Source of the DNA: Actinomycetospora lemnae
Lineage (GTDB): Bacteria > Actinomycetota > Actinomycetes > Mycobacteriales > Pseudonocardiaceae
DNA: 64,000 bases
Assembly (NCBI RefSeq): GCF_028737315.1
Contig: NZ_JAQZAO010000002.1
Coordinates: 248,001-312,000 of the forward strand
Direction: 5' to 3'
Made by a program: the position numbers and the translations under genes. The notes beneath the pieces were generated by a model. It did not search any database. It saw only the letters and a program-made list of their open reading frames with translations, and was not told the DNA's origin. Shown here piece by piece: positions 11,510 through 20,022 of this stretch; the stretch's first letter is position 1, and each line of letters opens with the position of its first letter.

Positions 11510-12439
11510 GTGTCGGGAGCCGTGCGCGCGCTGGAGGTGCGCGACCTCGTCGTGCGCTACCAGGGACGCGCGGCGGTCGACGGGCTCGACCTCGACCTCG
11601 CGCCGGGCCAGGTGCTCGCCCTGCTCGGGCCCAACGGCGCGGGCAAGACCACGACGGTCGAGGTGTGCGAGGGCCTGCGCGGGCGCGACGCGGGCGAGGT
11701 CCGGGTGCTCGGCACCGACCCCGCCGGCGCGCCGGACGCCCTGCGCGCCCGCCTGGGCGTCATGCCCCAGGGCGGCGGCGCGTACCCCGGGGTGCGCGTG
11801 CGGGAGATGGTCGGGCTCGTCGCGACGTGCTCGGCGCGCCCGCTCGACCCCGACTGGCTCGTCGAGACCCTCGGCCTCGCGTCCTGCGCCCGCACGCCCT
11901 ACAAGCGGCTCTCGGTCGGCCAGCAGCAGCGCCTCGCCCTGGCCTGCGCGGTCGTCGGGCGCCCCGAGCTCGTGTTCCTCGACGAGCCGACCGCGAGCCT
12001 CGACCCGCAGGGCCGGCGGCTCGTGTGGGACCTGGTGCGGGCGCTGCGCGCCGACGGCGTCGCCGTCCTGCTGACCACGCACCTCATGCAGGAGGCCGAG
12101 ACCCTCGCCGACCACATCGTGATCATCGACCACGGGCGCACCGTGGCCGAGGGCTCGCCCGACGACCTCACCGCCGCCGGCGCCGACCGCGAGCTGCGCT
12201 TCCGCGCCGCGGCCGGGATGGACCTGCGCCTGCTGGCGGACGCCCTGCCCGAGGGGTGCACGGTCTCCGAGCCGACGCCGGGCAGCTACCTCGTGGAGGG
12301 CTCGATCGACCCGCAGGTGCTCTCGGCGGTGACGTCGTGGTGTGCGCGCCAGGGCGTGCTCGCCGACGACCTGAGGGTCGCCCGCCGGAGCCTCGAGGAC
12401 GTGTTCCTGGAGCTCACGGGGCGGGAGCTGCGGTCGTGA
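11510..12439 (+). CDS. ABC transporter ATP-binding protein (drug/lipid exporter type)
   Basis: ATPase subunit of a two-gene exporter of the DrrA/Ybh type. From the GTG at 11510 it has 309 residues: Walker A GPNGAGKTT at 40-48, signature LSVGQQQR, Walker B ELVFLDEPTASLD, then a C-terminal extension (about 230-309) typical of exporters that pair with ABC-2 permeases. An ATG at 11483 would add nine residues and overlap mptB; I prefer the GTG 10 bases after the mptB stop. Its stop overlaps the permease start (GTGA at 12436-12439). Substrate unknown; the mptB-ABC-ctaA order (Rv1459c-Rv1456c as I recall) is conserved. Confidence 0.9.
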   Translation: MSGAVRALEVRDLVVRYQGRAAVDGLDLDLAPGQVLALLGPNGAGKTTTVEVCEGLRGRDAGEVRVLGTDPAGAPDALRARLGVMPQGGGAYPGVRVREMVGLVATCSARPLDPDWLVETLGLASCARTPYKRLSVGQQQRLALACAVVGRPELVFLDEPTASLDPQGRRLVWDLVRALRADGVAVLLTTHLMQEAETLADHIVIIDHGRTVAEGSPDDLTAAGADRELRFRAAAGMDLRLLADALPEGCTVSEPTPGSYLVEGSIDPQVLSAVTSWCARQGVLADDLRVARRSLEDVFLELTGRELRS

Positions 12440-13206
12440 CCTTCGAGGCGGGCACCTTCACCCCGGCACCCGGGCGCGGGTCCCTGGGCCGCATGCTCGC
12501 CACGCAGGTGCTGCTCGAGACCAAGCTCGCGCTGCGCCAGGGCGAGCAGGTGCTGCTCACCCTCGTCATCCCGCTCGCCCTGCTCGTCGGGCTCACGCTG
12601 CTGCGCGTCGTCCCGCTGCCCGAGCCGCGGGCGACGTCGGCGCTGGGCACGGTCCTCGCACTCGCCATCATGTCGACGGCCTTCACGAGCCAGGCGATCT
12701 CGCTGGGCTTCGACCGGCGCTACGGGGTGCTGCGCCGCCTCGCCGCGACGGCGGTGCCGCGCTGGCTCATCGTGCTCGGGCGCCTCGGCGGGATGGCGGC
12801 CGTGGTGCTCGTGCAGGTCGTCGTGCTCGCGGCGGTCGCCGTCGCGCTCGGCTGGCGGCCGGGCGCGGGCTCGCCGGGGTGGGTCGTGCTGCTCGTCGTG
12901 CTCGGCACGGCGGCCTTCGGCGCGGTCGGCGTCCTGCTCGGTGGCAGCCTCCGCGCGGAACTGGTCCTCGCCGTCGCCAACATCGTGTGGTTCGTGCTGC
13001 TCTTCGCCGGCGGGGTCCTCGTCCCGGCCGCCGCCCTGCCCGGTCCGCTCGCGACCGTCGTGCAGCTGCTGCCGTCCGGGGCGCTCGCCGAGGGGCTGCG
13101 CACGGCCCTGGTCGGCGGCACCCCGTCGACCGTGCACGTCGTCGTCCTGCTCGCCTGGACCGTCGTCGCCGGCGGCATCGCCGTCCGGACCGTGCGCTGG
13201 TCCTGA
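12436..13206 (+). CDS. ABC-2 type transporter permease
   Basis: Membrane partner of the preceding ATPase. The 256-residue protein has a cytoplasmic N-terminus and six hydrophobic segments, with a GFDRRYGVLRRLAATAVPR loop between the second and third that matches the coupling region of ABC-2 permeases. The GTG start overlaps the ATPase stop codon, so the two subunits are made in step. The substrate cannot be told; a lipid or lipoglycan precursor is only a guess from the mptB neighbour. Confidence 0.88.
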   Translation: MTFEAGTFTPAPGRGSLGRMLATQVLLETKLALRQGEQVLLTLVIPLALLVGLTLLRVVPLPEPRATSALGTVLALAIMSTAFTSQAISLGFDRRYGVLRRLAATAVPRWLIVLGRLGGMAAVVLVQVVVLAAVAVALGWRPGAGSPGWVVLLVVLGTAAFGAVGVLLGGSLRAELVLAVANIVWFVLLFAGGVLVPAAALPGPLATVVQLLPSGALAEGLRTALVGGTPSTVHVVVLLAWTVVAGGIAVRTVRWS

Positions 13207-13211
13207 GCGCG

Positions 13212-13229
13212 CCTACGACCGGTCGTAGG
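13212..13229. promoter_or_regulatory. Perfect 18-bp palindrome upstream of ctaA
   Basis: CCTACGACCGGTCGTAGG is a perfect dyad without a spacer, 5 bases after the permease stop and 43 bases before the ctaA start. A TAGGAT at 13260-13265, 7 bases before the ctaA GTG, fits a -10 box for a leaderless transcript. The dyad may be an operator or part of a terminator. Confidence 0.5.
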
Positions 13230-13272
13230 ACTGATCCGGCTCCGCAGCGCTGCGCGTCCTAGGATCGGCCTC

Positions 13273-14244
13273 GTGCTGGAGCGCCTCCCCGCCACCCCGC
13301 CCCGGCTGATGCGCGGGCTCGCCATGGCCGCGGTCGTCGGCCAGGCGGGCATCGCGGTCACGGGTGCCGTCGTCCGCGTCACCGGGTCCGGGCTCGGCTG
13401 CCCGACCTGGCCCCAGTGCTTCCCGGGCAGCCTCGTGCCCGTCCCGCACCCCGAGATCGCGGTCCTGCACCAGTGGGTGGAGTTCGGCAACCGCCTGCTC
13501 GGGATCGCCCTCGTGCTCGTCACCGGGGCCTGCCTGCTCGCCGCGATCAACGTCCGCCCGCGCCGGCGCCGGCTGATCCTCCTCGCGGCGACGATGCCCC
13601 TCGGCGTGGTCGCGCAGGCCGTCATCGGCGGGATCACGGTGCTCGCGGGCCTGGCCTGGTACACGGTGGCGCCGCACTTCCTCGTCACGATCCCGCTCAT
13701 CTGGCTCGCCGTGCTCCTCGTGCGCGAGTCCTCCCCCGCCGCCGTGGCCGCGCCGCCGGGGACGCCCTGGCGCCCCGCGGTCGCGCCGGCGCTGCGCGGG
13801 CTGCTGGTCGTGACCTCGGTCGTGCTCGTCGCCCTGCTCGTGGCCGGCACGCTCGTCACGGCCGCCGGACCGCACGGCGGCGACGCCGCCACCCCCCGCC
13901 TGGCCGCGATCCCGCTCCCCTCGCTCGCGACGGCGCACGCCCACCTGCTGTTCGCGTTCCTCGGCCTGCTCGTGGGCGTGGGCTTCATGGTCCACGCGGT
14001 CGGCGCGCCCCGGGCGGTGATCGTGCGACTGCGGGTGCTCGTCGTCCTGACGCTCGCGCAGGGAGCGCTCGGCGGTGTCCAGTACGCCCTCGGCGTCCCC
14101 GAGCTCCTCGTGGCACTGCACGTCCTCGGCGCCGTGGTCATCGTCGCGGCGACGGCCTGGCTGTGGTCGGCGACCGCCGAGCCGGACGCCGTGACGCTCG
14201 CGGCCTCCGACGTCCCCGCTCCCGCGCTGGCCGGGAGGTCCTGA
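13273..14244 (+). CDS. ctaA: CtaA, heme A synthase
   Basis: Oxidises heme O to heme A for the aa3-type cytochrome oxidase. The 323-residue protein has eight hydrophobic segments and the paired histidines that hold the hemes: HQWVEFGNR and PHFL in the first half, HAHLLFAF and HVLGA in the second. The TGSGLGCPTWPQC loop carries the conserved cysteine pair outside the membrane. Its stop lies one base before the qor start, whose ribosome site is inside ctaA. ctaB, for the preceding step, is 2.2 kb away on the other strand. Confidence 0.95.
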   Translation: MLERLPATPPRLMRGLAMAAVVGQAGIAVTGAVVRVTGSGLGCPTWPQCFPGSLVPVPHPEIAVLHQWVEFGNRLLGIALVLVTGACLLAAINVRPRRRRLILLAATMPLGVVAQAVIGGITVLAGLAWYTVAPHFLVTIPLIWLAVLLVRESSPAAVAAPPGTPWRPAVAPALRGLLVVTSVVLVALLVAGTLVTAAGPHGGDAATPRLAAIPLPSLATAHAHLLFAFLGLLVGVGFMVHAVGAPRAVIVRLRVLVVLTLAQGALGGVQYALGVPELLVALHVLGAVVIVAATAWLWSATAEPDAVTLAASDVPAPALAGRS

Positions 14245-14245
14245 C

Positions 14246-15211
14246 GTGCGCGCCATCCGCGTGACCCGCCTCGGCGGCCCCGAGGTGCTCGAGCCCGCCG
14301 ACCTGCCCGACCCCGAGCCCGGCGAGGGCGAGGCGCTCGTCGAGCTCGCGGCGATCGGCGTCAACTACATCGACACCTACTTCCGCACCGGCACCTACCC
14401 GACGTCGCTGCCCTTCGTGCCCGGCCTCGAGGGCGGCGGCACCGTGCGCGCCGTCGGCGCCGGCGTCACCACCGTCGCGCCCGGCGACCGCGTGGTCTGG
14501 ACCAACACCCTCGGCTCCTACGCGACGCTCGCGACCGTCCCGGCCGCCGAGCTCGTCACCGTCCCGGACGCCGTGGACCTCGAGACCGCCACCGCGGTGG
14601 TCCTCCAGGGCATGACCGCCCACTACCTGCTCCACGACACCTACCCGGTGGCGCCGGGCGACGTCGTGCTCGTGCACGCCGGCGCCGGGGGCATGGGCCT
14701 GCTGTTGTGCCAGATGGCCCGCGCGCTCGGAGCCCGGGTGCTCGCGACGACCTCGTCGGAGGAGAAGGACGCCCTGGCCCGCGGGGCCGGCGCGCACGAG
14801 ACCCTGCGGTACGGGGACGACCTCGCCGACCGGGTCCGCGCCCTCACCGACGGCGAAGGCGTCGCGGCGGTCTACGACGGCGTCGGCGCCGCCACCTTCG
14901 ACGCGTCCCTGGCGAGCCTGCGCATCCGGGGCGTGCTGGCCCTCTACGGCGCCGCGAGCGGCCCGGTCCCGCCCGTCGACCCCCAGCGCCTCAACAGCGG
15001 CGGCTCGCTCTACCTCACCCGCCCGTCCCTGCACTGGCACGTCCGCACCCCCGAGGCCCTGGCGGCCCGGGCGTCCGACGTGTTCTCCGCGGTCGCGGCC
15101 GGCGACCTGTCGGTGCGCATCGGCGGCCGCTACGCCCTCGACGACGCCGCCACCGCCCACCGCGACCTCCAGTCGCGCCGGACGACGGGCAAGCTGCTCC
15201 TGCTGCCGTGA
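14246..15211 (+). CDS. qor: Quinone oxidoreductase (zeta-crystallin type, MDR family)
   Basis: NADPH-dependent quinone reductase of the zinc-free medium-chain dehydrogenase family. It has 321 residues: a GroES-like N-terminal domain with GVNYIDTYFRTGTYP, then a Rossmann domain with the NADP-binding VHAGAGGMGLLLCQMA loop, and the C-terminal TTGKLLLLP ending typical of Qor. The zinc ligands of alcohol dehydrogenases are missing. It follows ctaA directly with a GGGAGGTC ribosome site and probably shares its transcript. Confidence 0.93.
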   Translation: MRAIRVTRLGGPEVLEPADLPDPEPGEGEALVELAAIGVNYIDTYFRTGTYPTSLPFVPGLEGGGTVRAVGAGVTTVAPGDRVVWTNTLGSYATLATVPAAELVTVPDAVDLETATAVVLQGMTAHYLLHDTYPVAPGDVVLVHAGAGGMGLLLCQMARALGARVLATTSSEEKDALARGAGAHETLRYGDDLADRVRALTDGEGVAAVYDGVGAATFDASLASLRIRGVLALYGAASGPVPPVDPQRLNSGGSLYLTRPSLHWHVRTPEALAARASDVFSAVAAGDLSVRIGGRYALDDAATAHRDLQSRRTTGKLLLLP

Positions 15212-15222
15212 GCTCTCCGTCC

Positions 15223-15277
15223 CGATCTCTCGAGGATGTCGTCAGCGCACCGCCGTGGTGACACTCCCGGGAGATCG
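15223..15277. repeat. 55-bp palindromic element, copy A
   Basis: Two 18-base arms (15223-15240 and 15260-15277) pair at 14 of 18 positions around a 19-base centre. The outer end is CGATCTC/GAGATCG. It has the same 18-19-18 layout as copy B at 15412. Confidence 0.8.
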
Positions 15278-15411
15278 AACGAGAGAGGTCGTCTCGGACG
15301 CCGTGGCGTGTCAGCAGGCCCCGATCTCGTGGGGCGGCGCGGGCCGTCGTCGATCCGGGCTCGTCGCGTCGGCTCGTGCCGACGGCGAGGGGGTCCCGCG
15401 CACCTCCAGAT

Positions 15412-15466
15412 CGATCTCCCGAGAGTGTCGCCAGTGTCCAGCAGCCCGGACACTCTCGAGAGATCG
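15412..15466. repeat. 55-bp palindromic element, copy B
   Basis: Arms 15412-15429 and 15449-15466 pair at 17 of 18 positions around a 19-base centre, with core GACACTCTCGAGAGATCG. Together with copy A it fills most of the 312-base gap between qor and the next gene; I see no gene in that gap (15212-15523). Confidence 0.85.
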
Positions 15467-15523
15467 AGATGGAGAGCTGTCGGCGCACGGAACCGCCCGG
15501 GCGCGGGCTGCGTCGAAGCCGGC

Positions 15524-16477
15524 ATGGACCTCGAGCGACCGTTCCGCGGGTCCGAAGCCGTCGGGCGTGGCCTCCTCACGCCGGGACGGCTCCGCGGGCC
15601 GGGATTCGTCCCCCTCGGGCACGACGTCTACGTGAGCGCCGGGACGGCCGTCGACCAGGTCACGCTGGCCCGCGCCGCGATGCTGCGCCACCCCGACGGG
15701 AGCCTGACGGGGACGGCCGCGGCGGTGCTCTGGGGCGCCGGCGCGGCGGTCGCGGACGTCACCACCACCACGGAGCTCTCGGGGCTGACCGAGGTCCTGG
15801 TGCCGGGCGCGGGCATCCGATCGCGGGGAGACCTCGACGTCCGGCGCGCCGCGCTGCCGCAGGACGAGGTCGTCACGTGGCCGGACGGGAGCGACGGCGC
15901 GGTCCTGCGCCTCACCTCGCCCGCGCGGACGGTCCTCGAGGTCGCCCGCCGCCTGCCCACGGTGGAGGCGGTGGTGGTCGCCGACGCCCTCGCCCGGCGC
16001 TGCGGGCTCGGAGGGGCCGACGTCGTCGCGCTGGCCGACCGGCACACCGGCGAGCGTGGGATGGCCCGGGTGCGCGCGGCTGCGGCCCTGATGAACCCGC
16101 GGACCGACACGCCCCGGCGCACCCGGGTGCGGCTCGGGGTGCTGTCCGCGCGCCTGCCGACCCCGGTGGTGGGCGCGGTGGTGACGGTGGCGGCGACCGA
16201 GGAGGTCGTCGCCGAGCTCGACCTGGCCTGGCCGGGGACACGCGGCGGCGTGCTCGTGGACCGCGATCCCGCGGACGCGTGGTCGCGCGCGGGCGCGCTG
16301 CTCGACCACGGGTGGGAGGTGGTGTCGCTCGGGGCCGGCGGCGAGCAACCCGTGGCGCAGGTGGTCGAGCGCATCGTCGCGTTCTCCGCGCGCCTCGACC
16401 GGCTGCGGTGGCGCGACGTCCCGGACATGCGCGGACGCCTCCCGCGACGGCCGTCCGCGCCGCGGCTGTGGGTCTAG
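15524..16477 (+). CDS. AbiEi/endonuclease-like actinobacterial protein of unknown role
   Basis: A 317-residue protein of a family common in actinobacteria. The N-terminal half (MDLERPFRGSEAVGRGLLTPGR ... FVPLGHDVYV) resembles the winged-helix/AbiEi-like domain of type IV antitoxins. The C-terminal third, with AELDLAWP and LVDRDP, resembles the DUF559/very-short-patch endonuclease fold, but I do not see a full D-(E/D)xK catalytic set. No toxin partner adjoins it. The ATG at 15524 starts right at the family's usual N-terminus; the upstream open frame runs through the palindromic repeats and is not coding. Function is uncertain. Confidence 0.8.
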   Translation: MDLERPFRGSEAVGRGLLTPGRLRGPGFVPLGHDVYVSAGTAVDQVTLARAAMLRHPDGSLTGTAAAVLWGAGAAVADVTTTTELSGLTEVLVPGAGIRSRGDLDVRRAALPQDEVVTWPDGSDGAVLRLTSPARTVLEVARRLPTVEAVVVADALARRCGLGGADVVALADRHTGERGMARVRAAAALMNPRTDTPRRTRVRLGVLSARLPTPVVGAVVTVAATEEVVAELDLAWPGTRGGVLVDRDPADAWSRAGALLDHGWEVVSLGAGGEQPVAQVVERIVAFSARLDRLRWRDVPDMRGRLPRRPSAPRLWV

Positions 16478-16483
16478 CGGAGC

Positions 16484-17419
16484 CTAGAACGGCCAGCCGA
16501 AGACCGGCCAGCCGATGGCCGAGTCCACCGCCACGGCCACGAAGAGCCCGGTGAGGTAGGTGTTCGAGAGGTGGAACAGCCGCATCGACTGCACCACCTC
16601 GTCACGCCTGACCGCGCGGTCGAGGCGGTGGGCCGCGACGAGGAACCAGATCCCGCCGAGCGCGGCGGCCCCCAGGTAGATCCAGGAGGTCGCGGGGATC
16701 AGCAGCGCCGACCAGGCCACCATCGCCCAGGAGTACGCGACGATCTGGCGGCTCACGCGCCGGGGCGAGGCGACGACGGGCAGCATCGGGATGCCGGCCG
16801 CGGCGTAGTCGTCGCGGTAGCGCATCGCGAGCGCCCAGAAGTGCGGCGGCGTCCAGAAGAAGATGATCGCGAAGAGCACCAGGGCGGGCCACTGCACGGT
16901 GCCCGTCACGGCCGCCCAGCCGATCACCACCGGCATGCAGCCGGCCGCGCCGCCCCAGACGATGTTCTGCGAGGTCCGGCGCTTGAGCAGCAGCGTGTAG
17001 ACGAGGATGTAGAACGCGATCGCCGCGACCGACAGGCCGGCCGCGACCCAGTTCGCGGTCAGCCCGAGCCACACGGCCGACGCCGCGCCGAGCAGCAGCC
17101 CGAAGACCAGGGCGTGCGAGCGGGGCACCGCGTCGCGGGCCAGGGGACGCTTGCGGGTGCGGGCCATCTTCGCGTCGATGTCCGCGTCGACGACGCAGTT
17201 CAACGCGTGCGCGCTGGCCGCGGCGCCGGCGCCGCCGACGAGCACCGCCAGCACGAGCCAGAGGGACGGCACCGACCGCTCGGCGAGCATCATCGCCGGC
17301 ACCGTGACCACGAGCAGCTGCTCGATGATCCGGGCCTTGGTCAGCGCCAGGTAGGCCCGCACGGTGGTGAGCAGACCGCCCCGCCGCGTCGCGGGGACCG
17401 GGCCGACCGCCGTGCTCAC
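16484..17419 (-). CDS. ctaB: CtaB, protoheme IX farnesyltransferase (heme O synthase)
   Basis: UbiA-family membrane prenyltransferase that adds a farnesyl group to heme B, giving heme O for CtaA. With the GTG at 17419 it has 311 residues and about nine membrane segments. The two Asp-rich loops are present: NCVVDADIDAKMARTRKRPL and YRDDYAAAGIPMLP. I choose this GTG because AGGTG lies seven bases upstream; another GTG at 17461 would add 14 residues. It is convergent with the preceding AbiEi-like gene and divergent from tkt. Confidence 0.95.
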   Translation of the reverse strand: MSTAVGPVPATRRGGLLTTVRAYLALTKARIIEQLLVVTVPAMMLAERSVPSLWLVLAVLVGGAGAAASAHALNCVVDADIDAKMARTRKRPLARDAVPRSHALVFGLLLGAASAVWLGLTANWVAAGLSVAAIAFYILVYTLLLKRRTSQNIVWGGAAGCMPVVIGWAAVTGTVQWPALVLFAIIFFWTPPHFWALAMRYRDDYAAAGIPMLPVVASPRRVSRQIVAYSWAMVAWSALLIPATSWIYLGAAALGGIWFLVAAHRLDRAVRRDEVVQSMRLFHLSNTYLTGLFVAVAVDSAIGWPVFGWPF

Positions 17420-17846
17420 TCGGGGGCACCTCGCTGTGGTGGACGGAACTGCTCCTGGCACGACGCGCGTCTCCTACACGCTGTCGTCGGGGAAGTCTGC
17501 ACCCCCGCGGCTCCGCGCGCTCGCGGGGGGCGTCCCCCGGGCGGTGCGGTGTCCGACACGTCACGGGCACGTGACGCGGTCGGGACCGCTCGCCGAACGA
17601 CCCGGCGATCATAGGTGTCCGGTGTCCGTGAGGGGCGCGGAGGGTATACGCACTGGCGTGCCATGACGGAGGATCGATGCAGGTCCGAGCCGCCGTGGTG
17701 CGGACCCGAATCGATCCCGTGGGAGCATCGCCCGGGCCGGGGCACGTGGTCGTGCGACGCCGCCGTCCGACGCCGGAGCCCGGGCAAGGACCGACGCGTC
17801 GTGGCCGCGCCCACGGCGCACGACACGCGCAGGAAAGGCACGGTTC
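17420..17846. promoter_or_regulatory. Divergent ctaB-tkt intergenic region
   Basis: A 427-base gap that should hold the promoters of both genes. It contains the dyad GTCACG-GGCA-CGTGAC (17560-17575) and a TATACG at 17645-17650 that could be the tkt -10 box, implying a leader of about 190 bases. Within the leader, an ATG at 17677 preceded by GGAGG opens a 57-codon frame ending in a GTGA overlap with tkt (listed separately). Otherwise I see no gene. Confidence 0.6.
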
Positions 17847-17850
17847 GTGA
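17677..17850 (+). CDS. Possible leader ORF overlapping the tkt start
   Basis: A frame of 57 codons plus stop, with GGAGG seven bases before its ATG, ends with TGA overlapping the tkt GTG (GTGA at 17847-17850). The product begins MQVRAAVVRTRIDP and is Arg-rich. It could couple translation into tkt or be accidental in GC-rich DNA; I have no family match. Confidence 0.25.
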   Translation: MQVRAAVVRTRIDPVGASPGPGHVVVRRRRPTPEPGQGPTRRGRAHGARHAQERHGS

Positions 17851-19994
17851 CCGCGACCGATGTGAGCAGCACGCAGCCCGCGAGCGAGGACCCGGACGAG
17901 ATCCAGGCGCTCCTGACCCCGCACCGTCCGGACGACTGGTCCGACCTCGACCAGAAGGCCGTGGACACCATCCGCGTGCTCGCCGCCGACGCCGTCCAGA
18001 AGGTCGGCAACGGTCACCCGGGGACGGCGATGTCCCTCGCCCCCCTGGCCTACGAGCTCTTCCAGCACACGATGCGCCACGACCCGGCGGCGCCGGGCTG
18101 GCAGGGCCGTGACCGCTTCGTCCTGTCCGCCGGACACTCGAGCCTCACGCTCTACCTGCAGCTGTTCCTCGCCGGCTACGGCCTGGAGATGCGCGACCTG
18201 CAGGAGCTGCGGACCTGGGACTCGGCCACCCCGGGCCACCCGGAGTACAGCCACACGCCCGGCGTCGAGATCACCACCGGCCCACTGGGCCAGGGTCTCG
18301 CGTCGGCGGTCGGCATGGCGATGGCCGCCCGCCGCGAGCGCGGCCTGTTCGACCCGGAGGCGCCGGAGGGCGAGAGCCCGTTCGACCACTTCATCTACGT
18401 CATCGCCTCCGACGGTGACATCGAGGAGGGCGTGACGGCCGAGGCGAGCTCGATCGCCGGCCGCCAGCAGCTCGGCAACCTCGTCGTCATCTACGACGAC
18501 AACCACATCTCGATCGAGGACGACACCACCGTCGCCCTGTCCGAGGACGTGGTGAAGCGCTACGAGGCCTACGGCTGGCACACGCAGGTGGTGCGCGGCG
18601 GCGAGAACGTCGTCGGGATCCGCGAGGCGCTGGCCAACGCGAGGGCCGAGACCGGCCGTCCCAGCTTCATCGCGCTGCGGACGATCATCGGCTATCCCGC
18701 GCCGGAGAAGATGAACACCGGGGCGGCGCACGGCGCGGCGCTGGGCGAGGACGAGGTCCGCGCCGTCAAGGAGATCCTCGGCTTCGACCCGGACGCCCAC
18801 TTCCACATCGACCAGGACGTCCTCGAGCACACCCGCGGCGTCGGCGAGCGCGGCAAGGCCGCCCACGAGCAGTGGGACAAGCAGTTCGCCGACTGGGCCG
18901 AGGCCAACCCCGAGCGCCGCGCGCTGCTCGAGCGCATGGCCCGTCGCCAGCTGCCCGACGGGTGGCACGAGAAGCTCCCGACCTGGGAGGCCGGCGGCGA
19001 CCCGGTCGCCACCCGCAAGGCCCTGCAGAAGATCCTCGGCGAGATCGGCCCCGTGCTGCCCGAGCTCTGGGGCGGGTCGGCCGACCTCGCGGAGTCGAAC
19101 AACACCACGATCAAGGGCGCCGACTCGTTCGGCCCATCGACGGTCTCCACGAACATGTGGGGCCGGATGAGCCCCTACGGCCGCACCCTGCACTTCGGGG
19201 TCCGCGAGCACGCCATGGGCTCGATCCTCAACGGGATCGCGCTGCACGGCGGCACCCGCGTCTACGGCGGCACGTTCCTGATCTTCTCGGACTACATGCG
19301 CCCGCCGGTCCGGCTCGCGGCCCTGATGAAGCTGCCGACGACCTACATCTGGACCCACGACTCGATCGGTCTCGGCGAGGACGGGCCCACCCACCAGCCG
19401 ATCGAGCAGCTCGCCTCGCTCCGCGCGGTGCCGGGCCTGTCGGTCGTGCGTCCCGCGGACGCCAACGAGACCGCCGCGTGCGTCCGGCACATCCTCGACA
19501 ACCCGACCGGGCCCGCCGGCCTCGCGCTGACCCGGCAGAACCTGCCGATCCTCGAGGGCACCGACACCGACGGCGTCGGCCGCGGCGGCTACGTCCTCGC
19601 CGACGCGAGCGGCGGGCAGCCCCGACTGGTGCTCATCGCCACCGGCTCCGAGGTGCAGCTCGCCGTCGAGGCGCGGAAGGTGTTCGAGGCCGAGGGCGTT
19701 CCCACGCGCGTGGTGAGCATGCCCTGCGTCGAGTGGTTCGAGGCGCAGGACCGGTCGTACACCCGCCACGTCATCCCGCCGGAGGTCACGGCGCGCGTCT
19801 CGGTCGAGGCGGCCGTCGCCCAGTCGTGGCACAAGTTCGTCGGCGACGACGGCGAGTGCGTCTCGATCGAGCACTTCGGGGCCAGCGCCGACTACAAGAC
19901 CCTGTTCCAGCAGTTCGGCTTCACGACCGAGCACGTGGTCGAGGCCGGACGCCGCTCGCTCGCCCGCGCCGCCGAGCGCGCCGAGCGCTCCTGA
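17847..19994 (+). CDS. tkt: Transketolase
   Basis: Thiamine-diphosphate enzyme moving two-carbon units between sugar phosphates in the non-oxidative pentose-phosphate pathway. It has 715 residues, normal for the family. Visible motifs are [13 protein letters not shown] near the N-terminus, [20 protein letters not shown], the TPP motif ASDGDIEEG ... [10 protein letters not shown], and [20 protein letters not shown] in the pyrimidine-binding domain. The GTG at 17847 follows AGGAAAGG. It leads the block tkt-tal-pgi-zwf-opcA-pgl. Confidence 0.98.
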   Translation: MTATDVSSTQPASEDPDEIQALLTPHRPDDWSDLDQKAVDTIRVLAADAVQKVGNGHPGTAMSLAPLAYELFQHTMRHDPAAPGWQGRDRFVLSAGHSSLTLYLQLFLAGYGLEMRDLQELRTWDSATPGHPEYSHTPGVEITTGPLGQGLASAVGMAMAARRERGLFDPEAPEGESPFDHFIYVIASDGDIEEGVTAEASSIAGRQQLGNLVVIYDDNHISIEDDTTVALSEDVVKRYEAYGWHTQVVRGGENVVGIREALANARAETGRPSFIALRTIIGYPAPEKMNTGAAHGAALGEDEVRAVKEILGFDPDAHFHIDQDVLEHTRGVGERGKAAHEQWDKQFADWAEANPERRALLERMARRQLPDGWHEKLPTWEAGGDPVATRKALQKILGEIGPVLPELWGGSADLAESNNTTIKGADSFGPSTVSTNMWGRMSPYGRTLHFGVREHAMGSILNGIALHGGTRVYGGTFLIFSDYMRPPVRLAALMKLPTTYIWTHDSIGLGEDGPTHQPIEQLASLRAVPGLSVVRPADANETAACVRHILDNPTGPAGLALTRQNLPILEGTDTDGVGRGGYVLADASGGQPRLVLIATGSEVQLAVEARKVFEAEGVPTRVVSMPCVEWFEAQDRSYTRHVIPPEVTARVSVEAAVAQSWHKFVGDDGECVSIEHFGASADYKTLFQQFGFTTEHVVEAGRRSLARAAERAERS

Positions 19995-20022
19995 TCCCGG
20001 TCCGCAGTCCGAGGAGGACCCC

